Source: Candidatus Nyctobacter psychrophilus (GTDB taxonomy: Bacteria; Vulcanimicrobiota; Vulcanimicrobiia; Vulcanimicrobiales; Vulcanimicrobiaceae). From it: a stretch of 64,000 nucleotides of DNA. Below the pieces are notes generated by a model. That model worked only from the letters and a program-made list of their open reading frames with translations. It did no database searches and was not told the origin of the DNA. Below, in pieces: positions 23,935 through 33,265 of the stretch. The first letter of the stretch is position 1, and each line of letters starts with the position of its first letter. Location of the stretch: NCBI GenBank assembly GCA_014305025.1, contig JACRTY010000034.1, positions 1 through 64,000 of the forward strand. The letters are read 5' to 3'. The position numbers and the translations under genes are program-made.

Positions 23935-25928
23935 TTCTCGAGTTGAAACGTAAATTGCGGCTGCCAGCGTTCGTACCCGCCGAAGTTGAAGAAGTACGAA
24001 CGCGAGACGTCGAGCACGATGAGATGGTTGACGCGGTAACGCAGCTCGAACGTCGCTTGGTACGGGGTTACGCCGAAATTGTTGAAGCCGACCACGTCGC
24101 CCACGACTTGCGGTGGCCCGGGAATCGGTGCCGGAAAGTCGACGTTTTCGCGCATGGAGACATTGAGATTGAAGACCGGGTTCGGCGTGTACACGAGTTG
24201 CTGCACGAAGGAACGCGTCGTAGCGAAGCCGCGAAAAGCCGTGTAACCGGGATACGCTTGGCCGGTGAACGGATTGACGGCCGGAGCGCCGTTGCCGTAC
24301 GCAATGCGTTGTTGTTTGCCGTAAAAGTCACCGATGTTCGAGTTGGTGTATGACGCGAGCAGGGCGAGTTTCTGCGGATCGATCAATTTGGTCAACGTCA
24401 CGCTTTCGGTCGTCGTGTCAGTGTGATGCGGCGCGGAAAAGTACAGCCGCTGCTTGTCGAAGAACGCCGTCAGGTACAGGTCGCGGTGGCGCGGGTCGCG
24501 CACGAGCGGCAGCGACTGGGACGTCACGTCGATGCCCACGCCCTTGGAGTACTCGCTATGATACGCAACGCCTCCGAGCGACTGCAGCGGCGTGTCGCGG
24601 TTGTGGACGTAGCCGAGCGAGGAGCGCAACTGATAGAAAAACGGAAGTCGCCCCAGCGGCTCACGGAAACCGACCCACGAGAGCTGCTCATCGATCGGAT
24701 GGTCGGGAATCCAATTGTGGGAGGGATCGCCGTAGAAGCGCAGGACGTGACCGGAGCGTGAGATATAGGGCTCCGGCTCATCAAGTAAGCTGCTGTAGTA
24801 TTGGTCGATACGCAACTGCAAATAGGAATGAGGGAGGCTGCCGGTCACTTGCAGCTGCCCATAGCCGCTGGCTGCCAGCGGCTGCCTGAAGTCGTGCTGG
24901 AAGGCCGATTCCTGGAGAAACAACTGCATCTGCAAGCCGGGCGAAAGACGATCGAAGCCCACGAAGTTATAGACTTTGAACGGGCGGGTCAACGGGCTCA
25001 GCGAGGCGACGAAATAGCTGTTCTCGCTGATCTGGTGCTGCTCGTACGCGGGGAAGACTTTGTTTTGCGAATCGTACCGAATGTGAGCGGTAGCCAGAGC
25101 ATGGCGGCCGCCGGCGAAATCGAGCGGACCGTCGGCGTATGCGCCGGGCAGCGCGTTCTGGGCGTAGTTCGGATTCGCAGAGAAGTCCAGAAAATAGCTC
25201 GGGAACGCAACGAAGGTCAATCCGAAATTGATGTCGGCAGGCGTAAAGCGCGCGCTTTCGCGCGGATCGACGACCACGCGTTTGGCGTACAGAAAGACGC
25301 GCTCGCCGCTCAAGTCAGGTAGGAAAAACGTGTCACCCGGCATCTCGCGCCCGAGCACCGGGTGCGCGTAGTCGCCGGCGACGAAGGTCCAGCGGTCGGG
25401 AGCACGGGTGATCGGAACAAAGTACGCGCGGTCGAAATCGAAGTATTGGGCGAACGCTGCCCCCGGAACGGCGCGACTCCCCGCGTTTGGAGTCCTCACC
25501 GTGACGTTCCCCGCGATCACGAAGCGGTTCAGCCGCAAGTCTTCGAAAAACGTGTTGCCGCGGATCCTCGTGCCGTCGCCGAGCGTGACCACCACATCGC
25601 CGTCGGCCCCGATGATGAAGCGGTTGCTGTAGAATGCGATGTTGCGTGCCGTGACGCGAAAAGCAGCAAGCCGCCGCCCAGTCGACGGGGAGGGACTCGG
25701 GCTCGGCGCGGTCGGCGCGGTCGGCGCCGACGGCGGCGTTGGCGTGACTGCCGGAACGGCAGGCGGTTGCGTGATGACGGGCGACGGCTGCGGCGCCGCC
25801 GTTACGGGGGCAGCCGGTTCCGCAGGAAACGGTTGCGCTGCGCGAGCGGGCGTCGCCGCCGCACCGAAAACGCACCACCCCGCGCTCAATGAGAAAACGA
25901 TGAGACGCAGGGCAAGCGCAGGCATCAT
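23931..25928 (-). CDS. Large outer-membrane beta-barrel protein (LptD/OstA-like architecture)
   Basis: A 665-aa exported protein: signal peptide (LIVFSLSAGWCVFGAAATPA), a Pro/Ala-rich segment to about residue 85, an OstA/LptA-like beta-jellyroll start (RNIAFYSNRFIIGADGDVVV, GTRIRGNTFFEDLRLNRFVI), then about 450 residues of amphipathic strands rich in Tyr, Phe, Gln and Arg, ending with aromatic strands (SYFFNFGGY, QPQFTFQLEK). This suits a transporter-like barrel of the LptD type. Whether it exports LPS or another surface glycan is unknown; the neighbouring Wzx, MurJ and sugar transferase suggest envelope export. The ATG at 25928 directly precedes the signal peptide. Confidence 0.72.
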   Translation of the reverse strand: MMPALALRLIVFSLSAGWCVFGAAATPARAAQPFPAEPAAPVTAAPQPSPVITQPPAVPAVTPTPPSAPTAPTAPSPSPSPSTGRRLAAFRVTARNIAFYSNRFIIGADGDVVVTLGDGTRIRGNTFFEDLRLNRFVIAGNVTVRTPNAGSRAVPGAAFAQYFDFDRAYFVPITRAPDRWTFVAGDYAHPVLGREMPGDTFFLPDLSGERVFLYAKRVVVDPRESARFTPADINFGLTFVAFPSYFLDFSANPNYAQNALPGAYADGPLDFAGGRHALATAHIRYDSQNKVFPAYEQHQISENSYFVASLSPLTRPFKVYNFVGFDRLSPGLQMQLFLQESAFQHDFRQPLAASGYGQLQVTGSLPHSYLQLRIDQYYSSLLDEPEPYISRSGHVLRFYGDPSHNWIPDHPIDEQLSWVGFREPLGRLPFFYQLRSSLGYVHNRDTPLQSLGGVAYHSEYSKGVGIDVTSQSLPLVRDPRHRDLYLTAFFDKQRLYFSAPHHTDTTTESVTLTKLIDPQKLALLASYTNSNIGDFYGKQQRIAYGNGAPAVNPFTGQAYPGYTAFRGFATTRSFVQQLVYTPNPVFNLNVSMRENVDFPAPIPGPPQVVGDVVGFNNFGVTPYQATFELRYRVNHLIVLDVSRSYFFNFGGYERWQPQFTFQLEK

Positions 25929-26260
25929 AGGGTCAACTACGAAGCGCCACTCGGTATGGGACGGCGCGTCGATATGGCGCTTTCGCAGTTCGAGCCGAGC
26001 GGATTGCGTGCACTCACCGAGCGACGTGGCGTCGACGCCGTGATGTCGAAAGAACGGGGTACGGTTTCTTGTCATTGGGAGCCGGTCGGCATCGCGCAGG
26101 GGCGCGGAATCCACACGGACGTTTCGTTTCCGACCTACTGCGGTGGCTTTCCCCCCTACGGCGGCGAGCTACCGCCCGGCCTCTGCCGCGTCACGTCCGG
26201 ATCGCGATGCGCCGATAACGAGGGTGCAATGGACGGCGATTCGTTCTCCGCGCGTGCAGC
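25929..26260. other. Divergent intergenic region between OMP and sugar-transferase genes
   Basis: No convincing gene. The longest open frame here (from 25956 on the plus strand) has neither a family resemblance nor a ribosome site and looks antisense to the upstream part of the OMP frame. The region must hold the promoters of the two diverging envelope units. Confidence 0.45.
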
Positions 26261-26947
26261 GTGACGCCGCCGCTCGAAGCGTCATTACTTCTGCCGGCGA
26301 GGACTGCCGATGATGGTGTGGCCGTCGGAGCACGGCCGGTTCCGCGCACCTGGTATTTCGCCAAGCGCGCCATCGATCTGGTCGTCGGCACCCTTGCGCT
26401 GGTCGCAGCCTCGCCGGTCATCGCGTTTGCCGCGCTTGGAATCGTGTGCGTCTCACCAGGATCACCGTTCTTTTTGCAAGAGCGCTTGGGCAAAGACGGT
26501 AAGGCGTTCCGACTTTTCAAATTGCGCACGATGGTCGACGGTGCGCACCTGGTTCACGACGAGATGCACGTCTACAACGATGTCGACGGCCCCGTGCTGA
26601 AGATCCACAACGATCCACGCCTGCACCCGCTCGGCAAGCTCCTGCGTCGCTCCAGCATCGACGAACTGCCCAACCTGCTCAACGTTCTGCGCGGGGAGAT
26701 GTCGCTCGTCGGCCCCCGTCCGCCGCTGGAATCGGAGGTCCGCCACTACGACGCGTTCGCGCTGCGCCGCTTGCGAGTGCGCCCGGGTATCACCTGCCTG
26801 TGGCAGATTTCCGGCCGCTCGGACGTGTCGTTCGAAGAGTGGATGCGTTTGGATAACCAGTACATCGATGGCTGGTCTCCGCTCGGCGATCTTGCGATTT
26901 TGATCCGCACGGTCCCCGCGGTCTTGCGCCGTGAGGGCGCACATTAA
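26261..26947 (+). CDS. Undecaprenyl-phosphate sugar-1-phosphate transferase (WcaJ/WbaP-like, short form)
   Basis: Initiating bacterial sugar transferase of 228 aa: it loads the first sugar-1-phosphate onto undecaprenyl phosphate for polysaccharide assembly. One membrane hairpin (LVVGTLALVAASPVIAFAAL) precedes the catalytic domain: PFFLQERLGKDGKAFRLFKL, RTMVDGAH, RRSSIDELPNLLNVLRGEM, SLVGPRPPLESEV, RPGITCLWQISGRSD. The Asp-Glu in SSIDELPN and the Arg in KLRTM are catalytic in the family. GTG start. It overlaps the murJ start by 17 nt, so is coupled to MurJ and the flippase gene downstream. Confidence 0.95.
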   Translation: MTPPLEASLLLPARTADDGVAVGARPVPRTWYFAKRAIDLVVGTLALVAASPVIAFAALGIVCVSPGSPFFLQERLGKDGKAFRLFKLRTMVDGAHLVHDEMHVYNDVDGPVLKIHNDPRLHPLGKLLRRSSIDELPNLLNVLRGEMSLVGPRPPLESEVRHYDAFALRRLRVRPGITCLWQISGRSDVSFEEWMRLDNQYIDGWSPLGDLAILIRTVPAVLRREGAH

Positions 26948-28592
26948 GCGGAGCGGCGCGACGGCCACCGGCGCGCGTGGACGCCTGCGCGTGCTTCCCG
27001 CCCCAGCCGTTTCCCACGGCGCCCTGGCTCGTTCGACCTTGGTGGTGATGGCCGCCACCTTGGTCTCCAGCGTGCTCGGCTTCGGGCGCGAGGTCGTCAA
27101 CGCGCGCTACTTCGGGGCGCATGTCGAGATGGATGCGTTCCTCGCGGCTGCGACGATACCGACGATTCTCTTCGGCGTCTTCAACGGTGCGCTCGTGAGC
27201 GCGCTCGTGCCGGTCTTCAGCGAGTATGTGGCGCGCGGGGACGAGGATGGTGCCTGGCGGTTAGGCAGCACGCTCTTCAATCTTCTCGCGCTCGGCTTAG
27301 CGGCGCTGGCGGCGCTGGGCTGGTGGCTTGCGCCGGCGTACGTGCCCGTCATCGCGCACGGATTTCCGTCCGAACAGCTGCAGCGCACTATCACGATGAC
27401 GCGCTGGCTGATGCCGACGGTCGTCGCGACGAGTTTGGCCGGGGTCGCGAGCGCCATGCTCAACGCGCGCCATCGGTTCTCGGCTGCAGCGCTGCAAGGC
27501 ATCGCCGTCAACGTCGTGACGATCGCAGTCGTCCTGTGGCTCACTCCCAAACTGTGGATCTACTCGCTTGTCTTGGGAACGGCGCTGGGTCTGGTGGCGC
27601 AACTGGTGGTGCAGATGCCGGCGATTCTCGCGTACCGCATGTACCGGCCGGTCGTCGACCTGCACCACCCGGGGCTCGGGAAGATTTGGCTGATGCTCGG
27701 GCCGATCGTGGTCGGTTCGGCCGCCGGTCAGATGGCGATTTTTTTTGATCGGCACTTCGCTTCCACGTTGACGCCGGGCTACATCGCAGGCATGAACTAC
27801 GTTACCAAACTCGTCGGTTTTCCGCAGCAAATCTTCGCAGCGGCGATCGCGACGGTCATCTTTCCGCTGCTAGCCTCGCAATTCGCAAGCTCCAACCGGC
27901 CCGGCATCGAGCGCAGCGTCGTCATGGGACTGCGCCTGGTCAATTTCATCACGATTCCCGCCGTGTTCGCACTGATCGTACTCGCGCACCCGATGATCGC
28001 CGCGCTCTTCGAGCGTGGTCGGTTTACCCAGAGCACGACGGACCTTTGCGCCGGCCTCCTGCCGTTCATCGCGATCGGCCTGGTCGGCGTTGCGGCCTGC
28101 ATCGTGCTTACGCGCTGTTGCTTCGCCTGCAAAGAGACGCGTTTGACGGTCGTCATCTCGGTGTTCACGGTCGTGCTCAACGTCGTGCTTTCGCTATGGT
28201 GGCTCGGACCGCTCGGTGCGCGCGGCTTGCTGCTCGCGAATTCGGTGAGCCAATGGGCCCAGGCGTTCTTGCTGTTCGCGCTTGTCTGGCGTCTGCTTCG
28301 GGGACTGAACTGGAAAACGATTGCGTCCTCGGCAGCGCGCATCATCGTCTGTTCGGCGGCGATGGCGCTGGCGCTCGCCTGGATTGCGTCGCTCAACACG
28401 CACGTTGCTCCAACGTTCGGCGCGCGGGCGTGGTATCTGGCCGGGCAACTGCTCATCGGCGCGCTCGTCTTCGTCGGAGCCGCGCGGCTGCTGGGGGTCG
28501 AGGAATTGGCGATCGCCGTTCGGCTGATCTTGCAGAAGTTCGAGACGGGCGTGCCGAGCCCGCTCGAGAACCGCGAGGCGCCCATTGCTTGA
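26931..28592 (+). CDS. murJ: MurJ lipid II flippase (MVF family)
   Basis: A 553-aa polytopic protein of the MOP superfamily that flips lipid II. The N-terminus shows the MurJ signature: ATLVSSVLGFGREVVNARYF, DAFLAAATIPTILFGVFNGA and SALVPVFSEY. About 14 hydrophobic helices follow, with FFDRHFASTLTPGYIAGMNY and RCCFACKETRLTVVISVFTV typical of helices 7 and 11. GTG start. It lies between an initiating sugar transferase and a second flippase, so it may instead be dedicated to the local glycan. There are no peptidoglycan genes beside it. Confidence 0.93.
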   Translation: MRAHIKRSGATATGARGRLRVLPAPAVSHGALARSTLVVMAATLVSSVLGFGREVVNARYFGAHVEMDAFLAAATIPTILFGVFNGALVSALVPVFSEYVARGDEDGAWRLGSTLFNLLALGLAALAALGWWLAPAYVPVIAHGFPSEQLQRTITMTRWLMPTVVATSLAGVASAMLNARHRFSAAALQGIAVNVVTIAVVLWLTPKLWIYSLVLGTALGLVAQLVVQMPAILAYRMYRPVVDLHHPGLGKIWLMLGPIVVGSAAGQMAIFFDRHFASTLTPGYIAGMNYVTKLVGFPQQIFAAAIATVIFPLLASQFASSNRPGIERSVVMGLRLVNFITIPAVFALIVLAHPMIAALFERGRFTQSTTDLCAGLLPFIAIGLVGVAACIVLTRCCFACKETRLTVVISVFTVVLNVVLSLWWLGPLGARGLLLANSVSQWAQAFLLFALVWRLLRGLNWKTIASSAARIIVCSAAMALALAWIASLNTHVAPTFGARAWYLAGQLLIGALVFVGAARLLGVEELAIAVRLILQKFETGVPSPLENREAPIA

Positions 28593-29883
28593 TCGCTTCG
28601 GGCGCGCGCGCGGCGTGATGCGCAGCGAGTTTCTGCGCCATTCAGCGGTCGTTTTCAGCGCATCGCTGCTCATCAACATACTGGGCTATGCGTTTCACTT
28701 CGCGATCAGCCGCCGCATCGGGGTCGTTGCCTACGGCGTGCTGTCGGCGCTCAATGCGGGCTACATGATCGCGCTCACGCTGGCCGCCATTTTGACAACG
28801 GTAGTCGTGAAATATGCCGCGGAACTTCATGCGCAGCCCGACGGCGCGCCGCGGCTCGGCGCATTCGTGCATCGCTTGGCGGCGTTCTGCGCCGCCGCAT
28901 CGATGACGTGTCTGGGCGCCGGACTGCTCGCGCTGCGCCCGATCGCGGATTTTCTGCACGTGACCGATCTGCGCGCGGTGGCGCTGACTGTCGGCATCAT
29001 CGGACTCACGATTGCCGGTGCGCCGATGCGCGCCGTTTTCCAGGGCATCGAAGATTTCGTAACATTCTCGTGGCTCGCGCTGTGCGAAAGCGCGATCAAG
29101 GCAGCGGCCGGCATTGCGCTGGTCTACCTTGGTTTCGGCGTGGCGGGGGCCTTCGGCGGCTGGCTCGGGGGCACCGCACTGGCGCTTGGAGTCACGACGG
29201 TCGTCCTGCTGTGGCGCTTCCGGTCGTCGCGGAGGATTGCGCTCGACTTGGATCTGCGCCGGCTGGTGGCGACGACCGCAAACGTCGCCGCCGCCACGGG
29301 GTTGCTCGGCATCATTAGTTACGTCGACGTGCTGATCGTCAAACACTATGCCGATCCGACCACCGCCGGGCTCTATGGCGCGCTTGCACTCTCCGGCAAG
29401 ATTCTGCTTTTCTTCGTCGCCTTCGTGCCGACGATCGTGCTCCCCAAAGCGGCGCGCTTGGCGCTGGCCGGACGCTCGCCGCTGCCCGTGCTGATGCAGG
29501 CGGCTGCCGTCGTCATCGCGATCTCGGCCGCCGGGCTGTGCGTGTATGCGCTGGTCCCCGGTGCGATCGTGACGACGCTCGCCGGCGCCTCGTTTGCGGC
29601 CGCTGCTCCATACGTGCTTCCGTACGGCGTCGCCATGGTATTGCTCGCGATGCTCAACGTCGTCGTAACGTACAAGATGGGCATTCACCGCTTCGACTTC
29701 ATCGCGCCGCTCGCCATCGTGGCCGCCGGCGAAATCGTCGGCATCGCGCTTCACCACCGCACGCTCTCCGACGTCATCAGCGTGCTGATCGTCGTCAACG
29801 CCTTTGCGTTGCTCGCGGCGCTGTTCAGAGTTAACGCGCGCTTACGGTTTCCGGTCGTTCAAAGCTCCGCCGACGCGGCGTAG
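28585..29883 (+). CDS. Polysaccharide flippase (Wzx/RfbX-like)
   Basis: A 432-aa membrane protein with about 12-14 hydrophobic helices: VVFSASLLINILGYAFHFAI, SRRIGVVAYGVLSALNAGYM, LLGIISYVDVLIVKHYADP and FVAFVPTIVLPKAARLA. These match oligosaccharide flippases of the MOP superfamily. It opens at TTG overlapping the murJ stop; an ATG at 28618 (MRSEFLRHS) is an alternative. It probably moves the undecaprenyl-linked repeat unit built with the sugars of the downstream pathway. No Wzy or Wzz is recognisable in the window. Confidence 0.88.
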   Translation: MLDRFGRARGVMRSEFLRHSAVVFSASLLINILGYAFHFAISRRIGVVAYGVLSALNAGYMIALTLAAILTTVVVKYAAELHAQPDGAPRLGAFVHRLAAFCAAASMTCLGAGLLALRPIADFLHVTDLRAVALTVGIIGLTIAGAPMRAVFQGIEDFVTFSWLALCESAIKAAAGIALVYLGFGVAGAFGGWLGGTALALGVTTVVLLWRFRSSRRIALDLDLRRLVATTANVAAATGLLGIISYVDVLIVKHYADPTTAGLYGALALSGKILLFFVAFVPTIVLPKAARLALAGRSPLPVLMQAAAVVIAISAAGLCVYALVPGAIVTTLAGASFAAAAPYVLPYGVAMVLLAMLNVVVTYKMGIHRFDFIAPLAIVAAGEIVGIALHHRTLSDVISVLIVVNAFALLAALFRVNARLRFPVVQSSADAA

Positions 29884-29888
29884 GCGCA

Positions 29889-30998
29889 CTAACGGCCGCG
29901 TGCGCGGCGCGTGGTTGCGGCTTCCTCGATGATCCGCTGCGTGGCCGGTGATTCGAGTGCGGCGACGATGCGTTCGGCGGCGTCGCCTTCTCCGAAGAGT
30001 GGGGGATGCTCGGCGGGCCGCATGGGTGCGGCGTGCAGGGCGGCGCGAATGGCGGCGGTATCGCTGCCGACCAGACGGTTCCAGCGCGCTTCCACCGTGT
30101 TCGTCCATTCGGTCGCCTCTCGCAGCGTGAAGCAGGGGACTGCAGCGAAGTAGGCTTCGCGTTGCACGCCGCCCGAGTCCGTGAAAATCGTGCGCGCAGC
30201 GCACTCCAAGGCCACGATGTCGAGATAGCCCAGCGGCTCGAGCGCGACGACGGCCGCAGGCAACCGGATGCCGAACTCCGCCAAGCGTGCGGCCGTGCGC
30301 GGGTGCACGGGAAAAATGATGCGGCGCGGCGCGTCCGTGAAGGCGGCCATGATCGCGCGCAGCCGCGCGGGATCGTCGGTATTTTCCGCACGGTGCACCG
30401 TCAGCAGATCGTAAGGCTGCTGCTGCAACGCCCGTAAGCGCGGCTCCCGTTGCGCGCGGGCACGAACGCGCACTTGCAGGAATACGTCGTACATCACGTC
30501 GCCGCACACGTGCACGTTCGTCGTAATCCCTTCGCCGGCAAGCCGCCGGCGCGCGGCATCATCGGTGACCAGCGCAATGTCGGCAATGTGATCGCTCACG
30601 ATGCGATTGATCTCTTCGGGCATCGTGCGGTCGTACGAGCGCATGCCGCCTTCGACGTGCGCCAGCGGAAGGAGCAACTGCTTGGCGGCGAGCGACCCCG
30701 CAAGCGTGCTGTTCGTATCGCCTCGCACGATGACGAGATCCGGCCGCGCGCGCCGCAATGCGTCGGCCAAGCCGCCCAGCATCTCGCCCGTCTGCGCGCT
30801 TGGACTGGCCGCGGCTACGCCGAGGTTGACGTCGGGTTCCGGGATGCCGAGGTCGGTGAAGAACCGCTCCGACATGCGCTCATCGTAATGTTGCCCGGTA
30901 TGGACGAGCAGTTCCGTATGACGGCGTCGCAGGACTCGCGAGAGGACCGCGACCTGCACGAATTCGGGCCGGGCGCCGACGATGGAGACGATTTTCAT
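29889..30998 (-). CDS. UDP-GlcNAc 2-epimerase family enzyme (WecB/WbpI-like)
   Basis: A 369-aa epimerase of the GT-B-like fold. Diagnostic blocks are KIVSIVGARPEFVQVAVLSR, LLVHTGQHYDERMSERFF, VIVRGDTNSTLAG, HVEGGMRSYDRTMPEEINR, LLTVHRAENTDDPARL and IFTDSGGVQREAYF. Acting with the three enzymes encoded divergently, it more likely epimerises UDP-GlcNAc3NAcA to the ManNAc3NAcA form (WbpI/WlbD type) than UDP-GlcNAc; this rests on context. The start is the ATG right before KIVSIVG. It is divergent from the aminotransferase gene and convergent with the flippase, with a 5-nt gap. Confidence 0.93.
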   Translation of the reverse strand: MKIVSIVGARPEFVQVAVLSRVLRRRHTELLVHTGQHYDERMSERFFTDLGIPEPDVNLGVAAASPSAQTGEMLGGLADALRRARPDLVIVRGDTNSTLAGSLAAKQLLLPLAHVEGGMRSYDRTMPEEINRIVSDHIADIALVTDDAARRRLAGEGITTNVHVCGDVMYDVFLQVRVRARAQREPRLRALQQQPYDLLTVHRAENTDDPARLRAIMAAFTDAPRRIIFPVHPRTAARLAEFGIRLPAAVVALEPLGYLDIVALECAARTIFTDSGGVQREAYFAAVPCFTLREATEWTNTVEARWNRLVGSDTAAIRAALHAAPMRPAEHPPLFGEGDAAERIVAALESPATQRIIEEAATTRRARGR

Positions 30999-31126
30999 CG
31001 GCGGTCGCCGGCGATGCCGGCCCGCACTCCCCCGAAACGAGGGCCTGCCGTCCTGCGTTGAATCGGTGCATTTCGCGCGGCGGCGCGCCGAAAAAGGGAG
31101 CAGGCCCCGGGAGGAGCCGCGGTTCG

Positions 31127-32260
31127 ATGATTCAGACACCCGTTGTTGTGCCGCTCGTGGCGCCGCAGGTTACCGAGGCGGAAATTGCCGCAGCGACGGC
31201 CGTGCTGCGTTCCGGCCAGCTCGCGGGCGGCCCCCAGGTCGCCGCCTTCGAACGCGAATTCGCCGACAGCGTGGGCGTGGGCCATGCCGTTGCAGTCAAC
31301 TCCGGCACGGCGGCCAATCACGCCGCGCTCGACGCCTTCGGCGTCGGTGACGGCGACGAGGTCCTCGTCACTCCGTTCACGTTCGCTGCTTCGGCGACGC
31401 CGATCGTGATGCAGCGCGCCGTTCCGCGCTTCGTCGACATCGAGCCTCGGACATACAACCTCGATCCGGCGGCGGCAGCCGCCGCCTGCGGCGGCCGTAC
31501 GCGAGCCGCCGTCTTGGTGGACTTGTTCGGCCTCCCTTTCGAACCAAACGGAGTAGCGGCGCTGGACGCCCGCGGCGTCCGGGTCCTCGAGGACGCATGT
31601 CAGGCGATCGGCGCTAGCCGTAACGGGCGGATGGCCGGTTCGCTCGGCGCTGCGGGCTCGTTTTCGTTCTACGCGACCAAAAATATCATGACGGGCGAGG
31701 GCGGTATGCTCGTTACGGACGACGCCGCGACGGCCGTGCGCGCGCGCCGTTTTCGTCACCACGGCCAGGGCGCGCAATACGAGTACCTGTCGCTGGGTTA
31801 CAATTACCGCATGACCGATATCACCGCGGCGATCGGGCGCGTGCAACTGGCGCGCCTGGAGACGCTGACTGCCGCGCGGCGTGCCAACGCCGCGTTTTAC
31901 GACGCTGCCCTCGGTGATCTCGAGGGCGTCGCCGTGCCGTTCGTCCCGACCGGCGTCGAGCATGCGTATCACCAGTATTCGCTCCTCATCGATCCGGGGC
32001 GCACCGGCAATGGCGCCGATCGCGATGCCGTTCGGGCGGCATTGGCGGAGCGCGGCGTGGCCAGCGGCGTCTACTATCCGAAGCCGCTCCATTTGCATCC
32101 ACTGTTCGCGGCGTACGGCTACGGCCCCGGTGACTTTCCGGTCGCCGAGCGGATCGCCGGGCAGATCCTCGCGCTGCCCATCGGCCCTCACCTCGACCGC
32201 GCGCAATTAGAGTGGACTGTCCGGAGCGTGCGCGCTGCCGTGGGCGCTGCGGAAACGTAG
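31127..32260 (+). CDS. DegT/DnrJ/EryC1/StrS sugar aminotransferase (WbpE/WlbC-like)
   Basis: PLP-dependent sugar-nucleotide aminotransferase, 377 aa. The fold-type I signature runs from VVPLVAPQVTEAEIAAATAV through VAVNSGTAANHAALDAFGVG, VLEDACQAIGAS and SFSFYATKNIMTGEGGM, where the Lys binds PLP, to HHGQGAQYEYLSLGYNYRM. GGAGGAG precedes the ATG. Directly followed, 2 nt after its stop, by a Gfo/Idh/MocA dehydrogenase, then an acyltransferase. In the WbpB-E-D pathway it aminates UDP-3-keto-GlcNAcA at C3. Confidence 0.93.
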   Translation: MIQTPVVVPLVAPQVTEAEIAAATAVLRSGQLAGGPQVAAFEREFADSVGVGHAVAVNSGTAANHAALDAFGVGDGDEVLVTPFTFAASATPIVMQRAVPRFVDIEPRTYNLDPAAAAAACGGRTRAAVLVDLFGLPFEPNGVAALDARGVRVLEDACQAIGASRNGRMAGSLGAAGSFSFYATKNIMTGEGGMLVTDDAATAVRARRFRHHGQGAQYEYLSLGYNYRMTDITAAIGRVQLARLETLTAARRANAAFYDAALGDLEGVAVPFVPTGVEHAYHQYSLLIDPGRTGNGADRDAVRAALAERGVASGVYYPKPLHLHPLFAAYGYGPGDFPVAERIAGQILALPIGPHLDRAQLEWTVRSVRAAVGAAET

Positions 32261-32262
32261 AC

Positions 32263-33264
32263 GTGTCGCCGCCGCTGCGGATCGGGGTCGTCGGGTTCGG
32301 CTCGATCGGTCGCCATCACGCCCGCAACCTCGAAGCCAGGCGCGACACCGAACTGGTCGGCGTCGCTGAGACATCGCCGCTGGCAGCCGCTGGGGCGCAG
32401 GCCGCGGGCTACCGCACCTTTCCTTCATCACGCGAACTGCTCGCCGCCGGCCTCGACGCCGCGGTTATTTCCGTGCCCACCAGCGCCCACGAGGATGTCG
32501 CCAACGACTTCATCGACGCCGGCGTCGCGCTGCTGGTCGAAAAGCCGCTGGCCCACACGATGAAAGCCGCCAAACGGTTGCTCGGGCGGTGTCGGCGTGC
32601 CGGCGTACCGCTGATGGTAGGCTACATCGAACGCTACAATCCGGCGATGACGGCGACGCGCGATTTCGTCGCCGGGGGGAATCTCGGCAAACTGATCAGC
32701 ATGTCGGCCCGCCGCGTCGGCATTTTGCCGCCCCGCATTCGCGATGCGAGCGTGCTGATCGACATCGGCGTGCACGACATCGACATGGTCGCCTTCATTA
32801 CCGGTGCGCGGCTCAACCTGCTGTGCGCGCAGGGCGGGATGGCGGTGCTCGACGATCGGCTCGACTTTGCGACGTTGCTGCTCGACGCGGCGGGCTGCGT
32901 CGTTTCGATCGAAGCCAATTGGGTGACGCCGGTGAAGATTCGTGAACTCTCGATCACCGGAACCAACGGCTATTGCCGCGTCGATTACATCACGCAGGAA
33001 GCATGGTTCGCCCCCGGTCAGCGCTTCGAACCGACGGGCAACTACGACGAACTCGTGCGCCAGTACAAAGAAGGCACGTTGATCTCGTTGCCGGTGGCCA
33101 AGCGTGAACCGCTGGCCTGCGAGCTGGAAGTGTTCGTCAACGGTCTGCGGGGGTTCGAGCCGCTGCCCGACCCGGGGCTTGCTCTTGCTTCGCTGCGAAT
33201 CGCCGAAGAGGCCACGGCGGCGATCACGCGCACACCGCCCTCGATGCACGTCGCAGCCGTTTAA
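32263..33264 (+). CDS. Gfo/Idh/MocA-family dehydrogenase (WbpB/WlbA-like)
   Basis: NAD-dependent sugar-nucleotide dehydrogenase, 333 aa. The Rossmann motif is at the very start (LRIGVVGFGSIGRHHARNLE), the catalytic EKPLAHT block follows near residue 93, and GYIERYNPA and VLIDIGVHDIDMVAFITG mark the substrate domain with the catalytic Asp/His. In the diacetamido-uronate pathway this family oxidises UDP-GlcNAcA at C3 for the aminotransferase. GTG start, 2 nt after the aminotransferase stop and 1 nt before the next gene: a tight three-gene unit. Confidence 0.92.
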   Translation: MSPPLRIGVVGFGSIGRHHARNLEARRDTELVGVAETSPLAAAGAQAAGYRTFPSSRELLAAGLDAAVISVPTSAHEDVANDFIDAGVALLVEKPLAHTMKAAKRLLGRCRRAGVPLMVGYIERYNPAMTATRDFVAGGNLGKLISMSARRVGILPPRIRDASVLIDIGVHDIDMVAFITGARLNLLCAQGGMAVLDDRLDFATLLLDAAGCVVSIEANWVTPVKIRELSITGTNGYCRVDYITQEAWFAPGQRFEPTGNYDELVRQYKEGTLISLPVAKREPLACELEVFVNGLRGFEPLPDPGLALASLRIAEEATAAITRTPPSMHVAAV

Positions 33265-33265
33265 C

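Noticed and set aside
25956-26264. 102-codon plus-strand frame between two envelope units
   Set aside because: No ribosome site, family resemblance or domain pattern; likely chance.
28642-29757. 371-codon minus-strand frame
   Set aside because: Antisense to the Wzx-like flippase; Arg/His/Asp-rich without hydrophobic pattern.
30995-32206. 403-codon minus-strand frame
   Set aside because: Antisense to the DegT/StrS aminotransferase with its PLP lysine.
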